A DNA stretch of 64,000 nucleotides from Epithemia pelagica (lineage: Eukaryota > Bacillariophyta > Bacillariophyceae > Surirellales > Surirellaceae), in NCBI GenBank assembly GCA_946965045.2, contig OX337241.1, positions 1 to 64,000 of the forward strand, written 5' to 3'. The notes beneath the pieces are model-generated. The model had not been told where the DNA came from. It saw only the letters and a program-made list of their open reading frames with translations, and did no database searches. The position numbers were made by a program, and so were the translations under genes. This document shows positions 20,111 to 30,097 of the stretch, piece after piece. Every line of letters starts with the position of its first letter. The stretch's first letter is position 1.

Positions 20111-21051
20111 TTACAGACGCACCATCTTGTGCTTCATGCCGCCTTCAAATTGTGCGTCCGGCTCATGTAGGGAAATCAACAACGCTCTGAATCCGTTTGT
20201 TGTGTCGTACATAAATTCGTAGTCGAACCTGCTTTGGACCATGAAAGGAAGAGAAAGAGAAAACTTTGACCTGACAAAGTCTGTTTCTCTTTTTCGCATC
20301 TGATTCATGGCGTCTTCCAAAGCAAGTTTCATTCGTAGGTTTTTCTCCTCGACATGCCACTCTCTGTGCATGTGTTGGGTTAGATAATGGATATGAGTTG
20401 CGTTGTCAGGCCAAATTACCTTCACATGTACCTGTAGCTGGCTCGGATCCACTTCAATCAAGCAATTTGTTGTGTCTTCATGTGCAATACCTGTAGGCAA
20501 CACCACCAAAATCACCAAATGACGCTGTTTCTTGTCGTCGACCCACTGTGTCAAGACATGAGGAGGCTCCCAATTCCTCATCATGTCATTACCACTGTCT
20601 TCTTCATTCGTCTTTTTCCTCTTTTGTTGTAGTTGTACCTGTAGTGTCTCCTGTAATGGCATGGATCCTGCCGCCCTTTTCTTCACCATAGCCTCGTCAC
20701 TGACAACAGACTCAGGAGCGACCTTGGCAGCAACACCTGGTCATAAAAGACAATAAACCACAACAGGTAAGGACAGTGACTCAACAATCAAACAAACTGT
20801 GTACACTGGCACTTACCTTGTCCTTTGGACGACCCAAACAAAGAAGGAGCTGGTTTGAGATCTCCATCATTGGGGTTCCTTACCTTTCCATCCATAGATG
20901 GGGCCGTCTCACCACGACCCAACAACTCATGACCAGTCTCTCTCTCATGTTGATCCTTCAAGTGGACTTGGTATTTTCTTTTGGCTTTGTTGAGTGCCGA
21001 CCTGAATGATTCCAATTTGTACTTTTGGAAAACAGCGTGTTCCAACCACAT
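20111..21051 (-). CDS. Harbinger element second (accessory) protein
   Basis: Two exons on the minus strand: 21051-20817 and 20736-20111. The 80-bp intron (20737-20816) starts GTAAGT and ends ACCAG, and splicing keeps the frame (phase 1). From the ATG at 21051 the product is 286 residues; six further codons are open upstream without an ATG. The N-terminus is basic and helical (KYKLESFRSALNKAKRKYQ), the centre has a KKRAAG...QQKRKKT basic patch that may be a nuclear signal, and the C-terminal half is a mixed globular segment. Harbinger elements normally carry a Myb/SANT-like DNA-binding partner that helps the transposase reach the nucleus and DNA. I cannot see clear SANT tryptophans, so the role is inferred from position. 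Confidence 0.75.
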
Positions 21052-21217
21052 GCTCAACTGACCAGCCAATCAAATGAACGTGATGAAATTCCAAAAAACC
21101 TGTTCCAATGAACTGACAGTACTACACACAGACAGACCGAGATCAAAGTAAAGGTGTGGTCAGCATCGCGACACACACTGAGCAAACATAAATTTTCCAA
21201 AGCGGTTTTCTCCCACC
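21052..21217. promoter_or_regulatory. Bidirectional promoter region of the Harbinger element
   Basis: 166 bp between the divergent start codons of the two element genes. It must hold both 5' regions if each starts where proposed; no defined box was identified. Confidence 0.5.
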
Positions 21218-22156
21218 ATGTTGGTGACACAACGAACATTCATCAACTTGGCTCTGCCAATGCTTGGTAGAGCAAGACACTCACACTCACTTGATTTCTC
21301 ACGTGCTTTTCGTTCTTACTTTGGAATGTCTCCTTTGCTCTGTGTTCATGTGTGGGATGAATTGGACAGTTCATTGCCCAAAGGTGCATCGCCTTGTCAT
21401 TTGTTGTGGACACTGGCTTTTCTGAAAGTCTATGCTACAGAGGATGTTATGGTCTCAATAGCCAAAACAACGAGGAAGACCTACAGGAAGTGGGTCAAAG
21501 TGTTTGTAAATTTGTTGTATAGTGGTCTTAATTATGTAAGTACATGGCCCTACATGAATTTGCCATGAAGTCGTCCTCCTCATATCTGACCATTGCTGTT
21601 GTTCTTATAACAGGTTGTATGGGACAATAGGTTTGATTGTTGTGTACCTGGACAGGTCTGTTTCATTAGTTTGGATGGTACTGACTTCAGGATTTTGGAG
21701 CCGTCACCTTTTGATCCAAAATGGTACTCGCACAAGTTTAAGGGAGCAGGTGTGAGGTATGAGGTGGGAATCTGCCTGAAAACTGGCTGGATAGTGTGGT
21801 GGAATGGTGCATTCCCTTGTGGCGCTTGGCCAGACCTACAGATTGCCAGAGACTGGCTTGTTCAAGAGCTACTACCGAACGAGAAAGTGATTGCTGATGG
21901 TGGTTACAACGATTCTGGATGCTACTTTGTCACACCTACTGGAGGAAATGACTATCAAGACAAGATGATGGCTGATGCCAGGGCGAGACATGAAACTGTC
22001 AACAATTTACTGAAACATTACAATATCTTAAAGGAGAAATATAGAGGAGATCTGGATGGGCATCACAAGGTGTTTGGAGCAGTGGTGAATCTGGTTCAGA
22101 TGAAGATTGAAAATGGTGAGGCGAAAGTGTTTCAGATCGAAGTGGAAGATGACTAG
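21218..22156 (+). CDS. Harbinger-type DDE transposase
   Basis: Two exons: 21218-21535 and 21614-22156, separated by a 78-bp intron (GTAAGT...ATAACAG, phase 0), giving 286 residues. The ATG is in a CACCATG context. Exon 2 contains the catalytic core in order: ISLDGTDFRI (first Asp), KVIADGGYND (second Asp) and ARHETVNNLL (Glu), in the spacing of the DDE_Tnp_4-like 'DDE superfamily endonuclease' group. The protein would cut the transposon ends and insert at TWA sites together with the accessory protein. At 286 residues it is a little short for a Harbinger transposase, so an additional upstream exon cannot be excluded. The intact frame suggests recent activity. Confidence 0.88.
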
Positions 22157-22170
22157 CAGTACAAATATGT

Positions 22171-22199
22171 AGCGGTTATGAACCGGGTGGTGGTGGGTT
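22171..22199 (-). repeat. Right terminal inverted repeat of the Harbinger element
   Basis: Inverted partner of the left end (AACCGGGTGGTGGTGGGTT on the plus strand), followed directly by TTA. Confidence 0.88.
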
Positions 22200-22202
22200 T
22201 TA

Positions 22203-22742
22203 ATAGTACTAGCAGTAAGTATATCATCTTTTGTCGCTAGAGTGTTCTTTATTCAGAAAAAGCGTTCGGTAACTCCTATAGGTCACAGTCAGTATCTGAC
22301 TGGTAAGGTAGCGACCTGCTCAGGATTACCCCATCTCCCTGTGCGGCGTGTGCGTGGGGGCTTTTAGTTTGGGTCGAAACCATTGGGCCCAAGACGATTC
22401 TCGTTCGTCGAAGGGCCCAATGCGCGGCGAGCACGACAATGACGATCGAATCGATCACCAACCCACGAGGCAAACGAATCGGCGAACCGTCGTCTTCTTA
22501 TCATCCTCTTTTTCTAATAGCGGTTCCTAGCCACGCAACGAAACAGGAAATTGCGTGAGTGAGCAACGTTCGAAACCAAGCGGAAGAAGAAGAAGAAGAA
22601 TCATCCCACAATCGACAATCATCCAGAAGTGTGGACAGCCTACTACGAACGAACGCTACAAGAATCGGGAAAAGGAGAACCACATACTACTACTCTCTCC
22701 GTCTGCACCTTGCCAGTCGATCGAGAGTCCAACGACGCCATC
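22203..22742. other. Intergenic region
   Basis: Upstream of the HotDog gene. The frame of that gene is open from 22629 but has no ATG before 22743. Nothing else seen. Confidence 0.5.
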
Positions 22743-23597
22743 ATGACAACTCGTTCCCTACAGGCAAGTCCTGTCGACCAGGACAAGGAACCGGAATGGA
22801 TGCCGTACGCCCGTACGCATTTCCGAGACTTGTCGTGGGGCGAACCCTTGCACTTGCCGGAATGGTCTGCTGGTAGTCCTTTGTGCCATGACAACAATGA
22901 CACTGATGACAACAATGACCAGAGCCACGTGTATCGACGAGACCAGGGCTGGCAGGGCCGTGATTTGTTGCATGACACGCAATCTCCGATTCGCATTACC
23001 CATTATTTTGTCCGATATGGCTCGGGTGGACCCGATTGTGGTTTGCCCTTTACATCTTCCAGTGTGCGTGGCGGAGTCGGAACCCTGGTCACGGGCTTGG
23101 TTCATTTTACGGCACGTGCTGAATCGCATAAGGGCAAGTGTCATGGCGGAGGCTTTTGCAGTGTCATGGACGATGTCCTGGCGTGGTGTGGCATGGTCGT
23201 CAGTGGCCGTTGTTTGCCCTGGTCCGGAGTGACGGTCCAAGTCAATACCACTCTGTTGGCGTCCATTCCACTCGATTCTCGACTCGTTGTGCAAGCCTGG
23301 GTCACGCGCATTCAAAAGAGTCGCAAAATTTGGGTCCAAGCCCGCTTGTTCAATCCCCAAACGATTGAAACCTTGCAAGCCTTGTCGTCGTCGTTGTCTC
23401 CTTCTCTACTAATGGAACCCACATCTCTGGACCCTTCCACCACAAAACCGTGGATGGCACAGAGTAGTCACCATGGAGAAACTGTGCATGCCGTTGGAAC
23501 TGGATTGGTTCTCTTGAATAAAAATGTCTTGCCGAATGACACCGACTTGATGATGAACAAGCCAACTCGTCCTGGACGAATCCAGAGTCGACTCTGA
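22743..23597 (+). CDS. HotDog-fold thioesterase-like protein
   Basis: 284 residues from the ATG at 22743 (CATCATGAC). After a ~60-residue leader, the central part matches the 4HBT/PaaI or THEM4-like HotDog layout. GGVGTLVTGLVHFTARAES precedes CHGGGFCSVMDDVLAW, the HotDog helix with its HGG-type turn and acidic residues. Then come VTVQVNTTLLASIPLDSRL and VQAWVTRIQKSRKIWVQARL, the following beta strands. Family members hydrolyse acyl-CoA or related thioesters; the substrate here is unknown. No plastid or secretory signal is clear. The C-terminal ~60 residues, which include GTGLVLLNKN, are divergent. Confidence 0.75.
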   Translation: MTTRSLQASPVDQDKEPEWMPYARTHFRDLSWGEPLHLPEWSAGSPLCHDNNDTDDNNDQSHVYRRDQGWQGRDLLHDTQSPIRITHYFVRYGSGGPDCGLPFTSSSVRGGVGTLVTGLVHFTARAESHKGKCHGGGFCSVMDDVLAWCGMVVSGRCLPWSGVTVQVNTTLLASIPLDSRLVVQAWVTRIQKSRKIWVQARLFNPQTIETLQALSSSLSPSLLMEPTSLDPSTTKPWMAQSSHHGETVHAVGTGLVLLNKNVLPNDTDLMMNKPTRPGRIQSRL

Positions 23598-25112
23598 ACA
23601 CTCTCTCATGGACTTCTGCTGTATGTCTTGTCGCGGCGGTCAGAGTTTCACACATGGTGTTCTGGTGGCTTGGTGAGACCAAGCGCCGTCATTTTGGCTT
23701 GGTACCAAATTCTCCGTGTGCCAAGCATATGGCAATCGTCCATCGATACTCGCTGGCGTGTTGGATGCGATCCTACGAGCATCGTCATGTCGCTTAGTGG
23801 AGACTCATTCTTCCCAGTGGGGCCCATCCTGCACCGTGGGATAAATGGTTTTGGAGTGTGGCCTAGCAGAGATTACGCTTGTTCGAACGCCCCTATTGGC
23901 ACACAACAGTCAGTCGTCCCACCACTCTGGAGACAGGGGTCGCCTTTTTGGAAACATGAAATGGAGTGTTATGGACCAACAAAACAAAAACAAAAGGGTT
24001 GGAGAGTGACCGCTGTGATCTAACTAGAAACGAGCACCTTTTGGAATTCGGACAATTCCCTAGTGTAGGATACCTTGCGTAGCTGGTTCCCTTGAGTAGA
24101 ATACCGCAAGGTTGTTGGTATTGGTCAAACAGTCTGGGGATGGCTGCCAAAGATGATGATTCGAACAGTACTGTTGTTACCATAGGTTATGGAGCTAGGA
24201 GTAACTCTGTTGGAAGTTGACAGGGTAGCATTCATAGTCGAGGTAGCATTGGGGAGGAGCTGGCCGGCGCAATCGTCGCCGGGGGATACCATAGCAACAG
24301 GCAACGCATTCCGAAAGAACACAACAAGAGTTGGGTCCAAGAAACAAGGCGGCACCACACGTTTGTGGTTGCGCGTGGCAACCGTCCGTCCAGTGGGCTG
24401 CTCTACGAATGACAAGCAATACGCAGTCTCTTTCTGCAACGGATACGCAGTCTCTTTCTGGAACGGATCCAGTTTAAAAGATGCTTTCTATTACGATTGG
24501 TGGATGGAGGTCACGGTTGTGAAACCATCATGTTGTAGTTGTTCTTCTTTCACTTTATTCTTTTCTTCAATTCCCAAACAAGCAACCATCCAGTCAGTCA
24601 TGGACACGTGAACTGTTGTGAACGACCCAGAATCACACCAACGACAGCTGGTTGTTCCGCGTTCGTTGTGTGGTTTGTGGCGTCGTTCGTGGATCCGGTC
24701 CGGATGACTGCTTGGGTGCTGCTGACACGAGACTCTGCTGTGGTACGTACCGCATATTCGTCCACCTCCCCCACCATTAGGCGAGAGAGATGGGTCTTCT
24801 TTCTTCTTCATTGTCCATAATTGCATTTTAAAACATACAAATAATGATTGTATATTGTCGTGGAGAAGTAGGACGTTCCAACTAGTTCCAACGCCAACAA
24901 TGAGATCGGACGGTGTCCTTCCAGCGACTGAGCGGAAAGATGGTAGGGATGTTGGCAATCTTGGGCCATACACGAGAAATGGAGAAAGAGCTCGGCCCAT
25001 ACAAGGGAATCACGGATATGGGACTGATCGAACTGTACTTTCGTTCACAGTCCCTCTTGCAGGCAATTGTCGAACGATTTGTGTCTTCACCTTCTTGGAA
25101 CGAACGAATGTG
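23598..25112. other. Intergenic region
   Basis: About 1.5 kb without a supported gene; only short ORFs on both strands. Confidence 0.5.
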
Positions 25113-25458
25113 ATATAAGACTGGTCTGTTCAAACAGAAGGATTTTTCAAAAATCCTTCTCTCGAGATATCGCGCTCCAAAGTTTTATGGTTGCGCGCGG
25201 CTCGTACCCCTAAGGTCATTCACACGCGAGACTCACGTAGTCTTCTTACACCTGTGCCACACAAACCCCATTAGGGTTTTCAGTACTAGAGTTTCGTTGG
25301 GCAAACTTTAACCAAATATTCAACGATCTATATCTCAATTTCGCAAGACATATACAGGCTCAATCGAAAGAGCGCTGAAAGACGATTCGATCTATGGGCT
25401 TATCTCGAATCCGACACATACAATTTGATCCCTCCCTTTGAACAGACCAGTCTTATAT
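25113..25458. mobile_element. MITE-like element with 22-bp inverted repeats
   Basis: 346 bp with perfect 22-bp terminal inverted repeats at 25113-25134 and 25437-25458 (outer sequence ATATAAGACTGGTCTGTTC). GTG lies directly outside both ends, a possible 3-bp target duplication. The interior has no coding capacity. This is the form of a non-autonomous DNA transposon; the parent superfamily is not clear. Confidence 0.8.
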
Positions 25459-25866
25459 GTGACAGGGGAGTCATTCCCGGTACGCCAGCAACCCAAGAGT
25501 AAGAGTGGTCAATTCTTATGGATCAAGGGCCATAACTGTCGCGACGTCTGGCATCTTGGGTGTCTCGTTTGAGAGTTGGTAGGGAATCTTGCCAAACCCA
25601 AACAAACTTTTTGCTCCCACAAAAAAAGACCACACACGGCAACCAACCGAGTTTCCAGTGTGCAACAACGAAACAAGAACAAGCAACAACTACACCTCTC
25701 AAATACGGCCAAGCAAGTGCTGACGGTTCTTCTCTTTTCGCTTGACAGAAAGGCCCAACAACACCGACAAATACACCTCCTCCTCCCGAAAAACCAGAAA
25801 CAACCTGGCACAACCCAATTCTCCAATCAATACTATCCAGTATCCTGTATATGATCGATTACTACT
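25459..25866. other. Intergenic region
   Basis: Leader region of the IQ gene at 25867. No gene seen. Confidence 0.5.
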
Positions 25867-27699
25867 ATGGAGTTTCCAGCCTCTCCGCAACGACCCATTA
25901 CGGGCTTTCGATCCGTGACGGTTCCAGCTCATTGCGAAGACACGTTTGCGGATGAATTGGAATGGAACATGTTGCAATTGAAACACGATGACAACATGTA
26001 TCAGTTGCGATACGACGACGACGATGATAATGACAATGATACGCGCAGTACCAGCAAGAGTGGACGCCGCAATCGACCACCACGACGAAAAAGCAACAGC
26101 AGTAAGGGCAGCAAAGGCAGTCAAGGCAGTAAAACAAGTCGCAGTCGCAGCAAGAGTCGTCGACGAAACAGCATGACGTATGACGATGCGAATGAAACCG
26201 ACGATGAAGATTTGGCCATGGCCAAGGCCATTGCCAACAAGAGCAAGCAACTAACCTTGAAGCGACGACAACAAGATACAAACTCTAACAAGAAGAAGAC
26301 CAACAAGAAGCAAAAGGACAAGAAGGACAAGAAAAAGTCCAAAACGAAAAAGGACCAAAAGGACAAAACAAAGAAACGCAAAATGCCAAAGGGTGCGTCT
26401 TCTCCAAAGCTTCATTCGAGCAGTAGTTGTACCGGGACCGTTGCCACTGAGAGTAGTGCCGGGAGTAGTTCTCATCGTCTCAGCCTGGGCAGTACCAAGT
26501 CGGCTGCTTCCTCCTTGAAACGACCTCGAGCACAAGGATCCGATTCGCCAGCGGCCAGTCCCAAATCCACCAAACGTACCACAGGAAAAAGCAGCAGCAA
26601 AAAGACGGCGCGACCCAAGCAGGGTCGACGCCACTCCACCTCCATGGTGGTGGATGAAACTCCCGAAGATCGTTCCATTGCAAGCAACTTGGCTCGATCC
26701 TATTCCTCTTTGTGCTCCTCCACCAAACAAGAAACGGAATACGCCTCGGACCAAGAAGAACCAGACGAACACGAACCACTCAAAGAACAGACTGTTGTTG
26801 GGTATACCGAATTGGACCATGGTGCTTCGGCCCTCGTGTTGCAACGATGGTTGCGGGGATGGTGGGCCCGCTTGCAGTACCGGATTCGATTCTTGCAGGC
26901 CAAACTCGACTATTACAACAATCTGGAACCACCCACAGTGCCTCCAGTCGATCCTTTTCACATGCCACACGAAATCCAATGGACCACAGCCATTAGTAAG
27001 GAGGAGGATTCCGCCAACGATACCTATGCCATGATTGTGGACAAGATGGAAAATATGGTGGAAGAATTGCAAGATGACAATGAATACCTGCGCTTGGAAC
27101 AAACCAAATTGAAAAAGGCCATGGACACGATGCGCGAACAAAATGACCGATTGGAAGCCATTCATTCCAAGGTGTCGACCGAAGTGCAAAAGTTGCAACA
27201 ACACTATCAACAAATTCAGGAAACTCATACCAAACTGGTCCAGGCCGATCAAGTCTACCGGGAACGAGTCGAAACGCTTCAACAACAAGTCGATGCCAGT
27301 CATGCCACGTACCGGGCCGATCAACGAGTCAAGGCCTTGTATCAAACCAATGTCGAGCGTATTTTGGACAAGATCCAAGAACGAGACTTGATCGCCTCGC
27401 AACCACTCCTCGTGCAATCCCTTCAAGATTCGGTTCAAGACATGGTGTCGGACAAGACGACCTTTGACATGCCAAAATCGCTCCTACCCGCTTCCGCTGT
27501 AGCGGCTGCGTCGTCCAAGACGGAGGACGACAATGAGAGTGATGACGACGAAACATGTGGTTCAGAACATGACGACGACAACAACGATGACGAGGAGGAT
27601 GACGATGAGGATTCCTGTTCCAGTGACGACGATTCGTACTGCAGCTCCGACGAGGATTCGGACTCCGAGTCGGAGGGTGCTTCCTTCTTTGAAGGATAG
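25867..27699 (+). CDS. Second IQ-motif coiled-coil protein
   Basis: 610 residues from the ATG at 25867. After an N-terminal segment with a poly-Asp run (~50) comes a very basic Lys/Ser-rich region (~60-280). One IQ-like motif, LVLQRWLRGWWARLQYR, lies at about 323-340. A coiled coil (~380-510) contains YLRLEQTKLKKAMDTMREQ. The tail is strongly acidic Asp/Glu/Ser (~555-600). Layout and the single-IQ-then-coil order parallel the 927-residue protein at 9051, though the charged tails differ. It is probably a calmodulin-binding or cytoskeletal scaffold; no enzyme domain is present. Confidence 0.8.
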   Translation: MEFPASPQRPITGFRSVTVPAHCEDTFADELEWNMLQLKHDDNMYQLRYDDDDDNDNDTRSTSKSGRRNRPPRRKSNSSKGSKGSQGSKTSRSRSKSRRRNSMTYDDANETDDEDLAMAKAIANKSKQLTLKRRQQDTNSNKKKTNKKQKDKKDKKKSKTKKDQKDKTKKRKMPKGASSPKLHSSSSCTGTVATESSAGSSSHRLSLGSTKSAASSLKRPRAQGSDSPAASPKSTKRTTGKSSSKKTARPKQGRRHSTSMVVDETPEDRSIASNLARSYSSLCSSTKQETEYASDQEEPDEHEPLKEQTVVGYTELDHGASALVLQRWLRGWWARLQYRIRFLQAKLDYYNNLEPPTVPPVDPFHMPHEIQWTTAISKEEDSANDTYAMIVDKMENMVEELQDDNEYLRLEQTKLKKAMDTMREQNDRLEAIHSKVSTEVQKLQQHYQQIQETHTKLVQADQVYRERVETLQQQVDASHATYRADQRVKALYQTNVERILDKIQERDLIASQPLLVQSLQDSVQDMVSDKTTFDMPKSLLPASAVAAASSKTEDDNESDDDETCGSEHDDDNNDDEEDDDEDSCSSDDDSYCSSDEDSDSESEGASFFEG

Positions 27700-27976
27700 G
27701 AAACACGTACTTCATAACTGCCCTATTAGCTAGTAGGTAGTTTATGAAACTCACAGTGGTCCTACTACGGACAACACTAATCTCTAGCACCATAATTTTG
27801 TAATCCACACCGAGAGCAAACAAATTCCAGTATATACAGTAGAGAGTTTTATAAACTTGATTATACGACTCTTGCAAGTGTCAAGGCACAGCATGCCTTT
27901 CCAGTCGTCCACACTGAGAGTGGCTTTGTGTGTATGAACGGACGGTCGTTGTCACGTGGGTATCCTCCCATTCCAT

Positions 27977-29206
27977 TCAATTATGATGAGTCGAGGACGT
28001 GGACGACGACGAGTAGGTTCTCCACCGTTGACTGGCATTTTGACAGACAAACCTATGGAGCAGTGTCTTGTTGTTCGTGGAGGAGGATCGTTTCGCCGTG
28101 TTGGTTGGTCGCCGTTGCTCCAGGGCAGCTGTCCTGTATGGTTCCACTGCATTCCATGGTTCTTTCTGTGGTTGTTGCAGGAAGTCCTCCTCTTCATTGT
28201 GATCGTCGCGGTCCTCAATTCCACTACTGGCTGAATGTTGTATCCTTTCTGTATCTTGTATTTCTCCTCCAGAGGTCTCTTGGTGTGTTGCTTCTTGCGA
28301 ATGAGTGCCAGTGTCCACCATGGAGTAGGAGGAATCTCCTCCTCTTCCTCCTCGTTCGTCTTGCTCTTCGTTTCCGGGAAAACCCACCCAACTTTGTGCA
28401 CTCATCTGTGATGAGGCGGAACACAAGCGTGGTCGATTCTTTGGCGTTCGAGAGTCGCGACTTGTTGTTCTGGTGTGGGAATCCGCCGCAGCATGGATCG
28501 AAAACGACGAATCCACCACGGAAGATAGGGACACGGCCCGTCGAATGCCTTGTTGTCGGAGAGAACAAGTAGTTGGTGATGAAACAGTAGGAGAAGGAGA
28601 TGCAGATGGCACGGCAATGGTGGTGGGGAAGAAAAAGACCCCACGATCCTTGGCACTGTCCTTGAGAGGCAATGATGGTTGCGTCGTTGCAATGCTTTGG
28701 TTGGTAGTACTAGTACGACCATTGCTGGCAGGCACAACTCTGGTGGTTCCCACTAGCACCGGTACACTGAGTGACCGTGAACTCTGCGAGAGACGACCCT
28801 GCAAGATGTTTTCATCGTCCAGTTCCTCCTCCTCCAGTTGCTCTTGTGAGCTACGACTGGACCTCCAACTACGCCAGGAGTTGCGACCAAGTCTTCTTCT
28901 CCGTGTTGTAGTTTGGTGAATCGCATTGCTTTTGCTGGAAGTGGTGGTGGTTGCTGGTGTGGTGCCTCCTGCACTTTCCAACGAAGAAATGGAGAGGGAG
29001 GACGTGGAGGAGGATCGCAATCGGAGCCCCGTACGCATTCTCCTTGTTGTGGTTGAAGCTGCCTTTTTGGTTTGTCCACTGCCGAATTTTGGTTCTTCGG
29101 GGCCAAAGCCAGCTCCGTACATTACCATGGTATCGTGGCATGTCCGTGGACCGTGGTCGATTGGTACCACTTGAGCTCTCGGCGTTGTGGAGGATGAGAA
29201 TACCAT
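27977..29206 (-). CDS. Low-complexity Ser/Thr/Arg-rich protein
   Basis: 409 residues from an ATG at 29206. Composition is dominated by Ser, Thr, Arg and Gln with no hydrophobic helix and no recognised motif. A short segment near the N-terminus (MVMYGAGFGPEEPKFGSG) is more ordered-looking. Competing ORFs on the other strand are shorter and less even. It is probably a disordered protein; function unknown. Confidence 0.55.
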   Translation of the reverse strand: MVFSSSTTPRAQVVPIDHGPRTCHDTMVMYGAGFGPEEPKFGSGQTKKAASTTTRRMRTGLRLRSSSTSSLSISSLESAGGTTPATTTTSSKSNAIHQTTTRRRRLGRNSWRSWRSSRSSQEQLEEEELDDENILQGRLSQSSRSLSVPVLVGTTRVVPASNGRTSTTNQSIATTQPSLPLKDSAKDRGVFFFPTTIAVPSASPSPTVSSPTTCSLRQQGIRRAVSLSSVVDSSFSIHAAADSHTRTTSRDSRTPKNRPRLCSASSQMSAQSWVGFPGNEEQDERGGRGGDSSYSMVDTGTHSQEATHQETSGGEIQDTERIQHSASSGIEDRDDHNEEEDFLQQPQKEPWNAVEPYRTAALEQRRPTNTAKRSSSTNNKTLLHRFVCQNASQRWRTYSSSSTSSTHHN

Positions 29207-30097
29207 ACTGTGGTTTCCAATTCAATTCAATTCAATCCAATCCGATCGTCGTCACTCACTCAGTGACTAACAGCCAGACTGTTCACTAGCAACGCCAAAT
29301 TTTCAATGGCACTCTCTAATACGAGCGACAACCACCAACGCCAACAGAGGGGGTCTTGTTTGTGTTGTTGTTGTGGTTGTTGTGGTTGTCGTCCCCCAAC
29401 ACAACGGCCAATGTGGTGGCTGCTGTGGGGGTCGTGGAGAATCGCCTTTTTGTGCCGGGTCGTGGAATCGCCTTTTGTGGTTGTCTCTCCCCCAATCACA
29501 CCCACGCACAACAACAAGAAGAGGAACGACAATGACAACAAGAGGGTGTTTGGTTGGTTGGTTGTAGCAAGCAAGAGATTGTGTGAGACTGTGTGGCATC
29601 GGTTGGTGTCCCGGTCGGCGTGTGGGTCCGGCAAACCTCCGTTAGCGCCGTGTCTCAACCGTCGCCAAGAAACGTGCTGGGCGATCTATCCCGGTACACA
29701 ACAATGAGAGATTCGTCGGTCCCAACGCACAATCTTACAATTTCCATGGACACAAAGCGAGCCAGTCGCACTCACCCCGATCCGGGATCTCTCGCCAAGA
29801 GAGAGAAGGGGCGACACATCATAGCCATGGTAGCTGACGTTTGGATCGAACTACTCCTCTAACATATCGCCGCGTGTGAGAGATCCAGTTTTTGTTCCTA
29901 TTAGTCATAGTACCTCTTCGAAGAATGGATTACCATATGGAACATAATAATATCATGCAGTGACTTCCAAGCCTGGTCACAATGAAGACGACATGGTATT
30001 CTAACGAATCGAGTTCCATGCCATTCTGAAATACGGAAGGACACGCCCAAAAGAGTGGAACGAAAGACAGACATAGCCAAGGTAGCCAAGTCTTCGG
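29207..30097. other. Divergent intergenic region
   Basis: Between two divergent genes. It includes TTGTTGTTGTGGTTG-type simple sequence near 29360-29400; no supported gene. Confidence 0.5.

Larger units (their letters stand above)
20060..22199. mobile_element. Complete PIF/Harbinger-type DNA transposon
   Basis: A 2140-bp element bounded by imperfect inverted repeats of about 28-30 bp. The left end starts GGCCCACCACCACCCGGTT and carries AACCGC near its inner end. The right end, read on the other strand, starts AACCCACCACCACCCGGTT and also ends in AACCGC. It is flanked by TTA on both sides (20057-20059 and 22200-22202), the 3-bp TWA target duplication typical of PIF/Harbinger. Inside are two divergently transcribed, spliced genes, a DDE transposase (plus strand) and a second protein (minus strand), as expected of an autonomous Harbinger. 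I see no stop or frameshift in either. Confidence 0.9.

Noticed and set aside
26251-27438. 395-codon minus-strand ORF
   Set aside because: Antisense to the second IQ/coiled-coil gene; a shadow caused by biased codon use.
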